From the NCBI GenBank assembly GCA_965220875.1, contig CBDCRD010000003.1, positions 1 to 64,000 on the forward strand: a stretch of 64,000 nt of DNA. The letters are read 5' to 3'. The DNA comes from WTFY01 sp965220875 (lineage in GTDB: Bacteria > Pseudomonadota > Gammaproteobacteria > UBA4575). The notes under the pieces were generated by a model. It was given only the letters and a program-made list of their open reading frames with translations, was not told the DNA's origin and ran no database searches. Shown here one piece after another: positions 61,938 through 64,000 of the stretch. Position 1 is the stretch's first letter. Every line of letters starts with the position of its first letter. The position numbers and the translations under genes were made by a program.

Positions 61938-64000
61938 ATGAAAATTTCTAAAAAAAGGGTTTCCTTCAAGGTTTCAGCCCGAACGGCTCGCCTTATCGGT
62001 CGTGAAAATGTTGCAACCTCCCATGGGGCGATTACCGAATTGGTCAAGAATTCCTATGATGCCGATGCACGGATGTGTGCCCTGTTGTTTTTACGTCGAT
62101 TCCCTGAAGTACCAAGAGAAATCACCAATGACGAGTATGAATTTCTTTGCCGGCTCAATCACGAGATTGCAGGGTTCTTTGAGAAAAAGGAAAACGTTTA
62201 CCAACTTTCCGAAGGCATTACAAGAAATTCGTTAGAATTGCTTGACGCAATATTCGAAGATTTTCTTGACCTCTGGATTATTGACAATGGCATCGGAATG
62301 ACATCCAAGACAATCGAGGAACGATGGATGGTGATCGGGACCAATGTCAAGGACACCCAGGTAAAATCTACAGGTGGAAGAATCATGACGGGGGCCAAGG
62401 GTATAGGCCGCTTTGCCTTGGATCGGCTTGGGGAAAAATCCGAACTTTATTCTGCAACCGCAAACAATGATACCTTGGTGCACTGGTCAGTGGATTGGAA
62501 AACCTTCGAAGGTGAAGATAAAATACTTGAGGATGTTGAAGCTTCCCTTGAATACAAATATGAGACTTTTCCCAACTTCATATCTAAAATAGGGCTCAAC
62601 CATATCCTTCCTGAAACAGCGCCGGGGACAAATGAAAAATTGAACGACCTGTCTTACAAAACCGGGACGGCCTTGCGTTTGCAGTTCTTGCGGGACAATT
62701 GGAGCAGGAAAGAAGTCCATAAACTGAAAAAGACTCTTGAAACACTCCTTCCTCCAAGTGACCGAAACGATTTCAGCATTTTTGTTTATAGTCACAATGA
62801 AAATGATTCTGGCGATTGGCTGGTTAATTTCCCACCGGATCAGTTTGACTATCGCCTGAAGGCAAGTGTAAAAGCAAATGGAGTTGTGGCCATTAGATTG
62901 GATCGCCATGAATTTGATGTCGACCGCATCAGGTCTAGTTTTTATGAATTGGAAGAGATTAATGTCGCCGGATACAAAAAGGATGATTTCAGCAAGGGGT
63001 TCCATTCCTATGAAACCAACCTGGAAGAATTGTTGAATCCGAATGGGGACAAGGATATTCGTGAAGCCTATGAGATAGGCCCATTTGAATTTAGCTTTTA
63101 CTTTAGCAAACTTTCAAATCCGGCAAAAAATATTCAGGAAAGATTTCCACAAAAGCGATTTGATGCAAATAAACGTCGGCAATGGATGGCCGTCTCTGGA
63201 GGAATCAGAATCTACCGTGATGGTTTTCGGGTTCGGCCTTTTGGTGAACCTGGATCCCAGAGTTCTGATTGGTTGCTGTTGGGAGATAGGACTGCGAGGA
63301 ATCCCACTGCAGTTGGCACAGGCAAAGGGTTTTGGCCTGTACCTCCCCAACAGGTGGCCGGAACCATTGATATTTCACGAGTTCATAACCCACGGCTGGA
63401 TGACCAATCCAACCGTGAGGGAATCAAGGACAATCGAGCCTTTGATGTATTTAGACAAATTGTTGTCGCCCTCATTAAGGAGTTTGAAAAAGACAGGAAC
63501 CGAATCCATCGAAATTTTCTTTTGGCTTACAACAAGGATCATCCTGAAGAAGAGGAATTGAAAAAAGGGGACAAAGCTGCAAGGAAAATCATTGCCACCC
63601 AGGACAAACTTGTTATCTCAAGAGAAAATCTTGATCCGGAAACCTCCTTGGATCTGGCAAAAGCCTATGAGCGGCGAAAGAGTGAGGTGGAATCCTTAAG
63701 TGATGAAATCCAGGTCCTGAGAGGCATGGCAACCTTGGGTACGGTTCTTGTTTCTTTTACCCATGAATTAAAGCAAATCCAGCTCAATATGGATTCACGT
63801 CAATCTAGACTGATAAAATCTCTTGAAGGGGTCATTGATATCAATCGGTTGAAAAAAATTCCTAAACCAACAAATCCCTACGAGATATTGGATCGATGGA
63901 ACAGGGAAGACCAGAAGGTTTCCAGGTGGATTGATTTTGCCCTTTCCTCAGTTACGAATTCCAAAAGGCGGCGAAAACAAATTGTCTGGCAGAAATATTT
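61938..64000 (+). CDS. GHKL-family ATPase, 3' end outside window
   Basis: The frame is open from the ATG at 61938 to the right edge (687 codons, no stop), so the C-terminus is missing. The N-terminal GHKL (HSP90/MutL/histidine-kinase) ATP-binding domain shows the N box AITELVKNSYDADA (about 32-45), the DNGIGM G1 box (about 116-121), and GAKGIGRFALDRLG (about 152-165). A helical region with a coiled coil (ERRKSEVESLSDEIQVLRGM) follows, then FTHELKQIQLNMDS, resembling a histidine-kinase-like dimerisation helix. Large GHKL ATPases like this are common in defence islands and near MORC- or MutL-like proteins; function here is not fixed. Confidence 0.88.
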   Translation, partial: MKISKKRVSFKVSARTARLIGRENVATSHGAITELVKNSYDADARMCALLFLRRFPEVPREITNDEYEFLCRLNHEIAGFFEKKENVYQLSEGITRNSLELLDAIFEDFLDLWIIDNGIGMTSKTIEERWMVIGTNVKDTQVKSTGGRIMTGAKGIGRFALDRLGEKSELYSATANNDTLVHWSVDWKTFEGEDKILEDVEASLEYKYETFPNFISKIGLNHILPETAPGTNEKLNDLSYKTGTALRLQFLRDNWSRKEVHKLKKTLETLLPPSDRNDFSIFVYSHNENDSGDWLVNFPPDQFDYRLKASVKANGVVAIRLDRHEFDVDRIRSSFYELEEINVAGYKKDDFSKGFHSYETNLEELLNPNGDKDIREAYEIGPFEFSFYFSKLSNPAKNIQERFPQKRFDANKRRQWMAVSGGIRIYRDGFRVRPFGEPGSQSSDWLLLGDRTARNPTAVGTGKGFWPVPPQQVAGTIDISRVHNPRLDDQSNREGIKDNRAFDVFRQIVVALIKEFEKDRNRIHRNFLLAYNKDHPEEEELKKGDKAARKIIATQDKLVISRENLDPETSLDLAKAYERRKSEVESLSDEIQVLRGMATLGTVLVSFTHELKQIQLNMDSRQSRLIKSLEGVIDINRLKKIPKPTNPYEILDRWNREDQKVSRWIDFALSSVTNSKRRRKQIVWQKY

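Noticed and set aside
1..64000. CRISPR array, tRNA, rRNA or insertion sequence
   Set aside because: The only regular repeats are iterons and the short operator repeats. I saw no transposase, cloverleaf or rRNA segment, though a tRNA scan could not be run.

Overview
The window is the backbone of a large conjugative plasmid, or a plasmid-like integrative element. It encodes a nearly complete IncI/Dot-Icm (type IVB) conjugation machine and an iteron-type replication module. Cargo islands sit at both edges. No rRNA, tRNA or housekeeping gene is visible, and I found no CRISPR array, insertion sequence or recognisable relaxase. Base composition is moderate in the backbone and clearly AT-rich in the right-hand island (after about 59.8 kb). 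A small GcrA-like regulator hints at an alphaproteobacterial or related host, but the host cannot be fixed from this sequence.

Layout. (1) 1-5.5 kb: left edge with a gene cut by the window, a DUF5131 (Gp37/Gp68-like) protein, a RES-domain NAD-degrading toxin candidate and an AAA ATPase fused to a nuclease-like domain. (2) 5.6-28.7 kb, minus strand: the main transfer cluster. In transcription order it is dotP/icmD, dotN/icmJ, dotO/icmB, dotM/icmP, GcrA-like, CHC2 primase, dotI, dotH, dotG, dotF, dotE, lipoprotein, ankyrin protein, two exported proteins, dotL, dotB, LysM membrane protein, unknown protein and two ankyrin proteins. Many genes overlap by ATGA. (3) 29-39 kb: replication module with an unknown 535-residue protein, RepA-like helicase, Toprim primase, iteron array (oriV), initiator and topoisomerase III. 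(4) 39.2-52.9 kb, minus strand: a 417-residue protein, a giant strawberry-notch-type helicase, a PcfJ-like protein, a small protein, a DsbC-like oxidoreductase, an IcmV/TraX-like protein, dotA and a DUF882 peptidase. (5) 53.1-59.8 kb, plus strand: exported protein, divergent tyrosine-recombinase-like protein, dotD, zinc-ribbon protein, ImmA/IrrE peptidase, dotC, a fourth ankyrin protein, a LysM/TcpQ-like protein and a membrane protein. (6) 59.8-64 kb: a Panacea antitoxin/membrane toxin pair, a one-helix membrane protein and a GHKL ATPase cut by the right edge.

How it works together. DotC, DotD and DotH would form the outer-membrane ring, DotG and DotF the envelope-spanning channel, and DotI, DotE, DotP, DotA and IcmV-like the inner-membrane parts. 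DotB and DotO supply energy, and DotL, DotM and DotN form the coupling complex. Primases, helicases and topoisomerase III serve replication and processing of the transferred strand. Regulatory DNA links the blocks: TGTAGT-type sites precede dotL, dotP and topB; a 12-bp motif recurs at four intergenic regions; a near-identical 26-bp element lies before two distant genes; and a roughly 200-bp repeat lies before dotB and before the ankyrin pair, with a short third copy near oriV. My main leads are that repeat family, the ankyrin genes embedded in transfer operons, and the recombinase-like protein that appears to lack its catalytic His.

Start codons were chosen from ribosome-binding sites, signal peptides and ATGA overlaps. 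Intergenic motif coordinates were counted by hand and may be off by a base.
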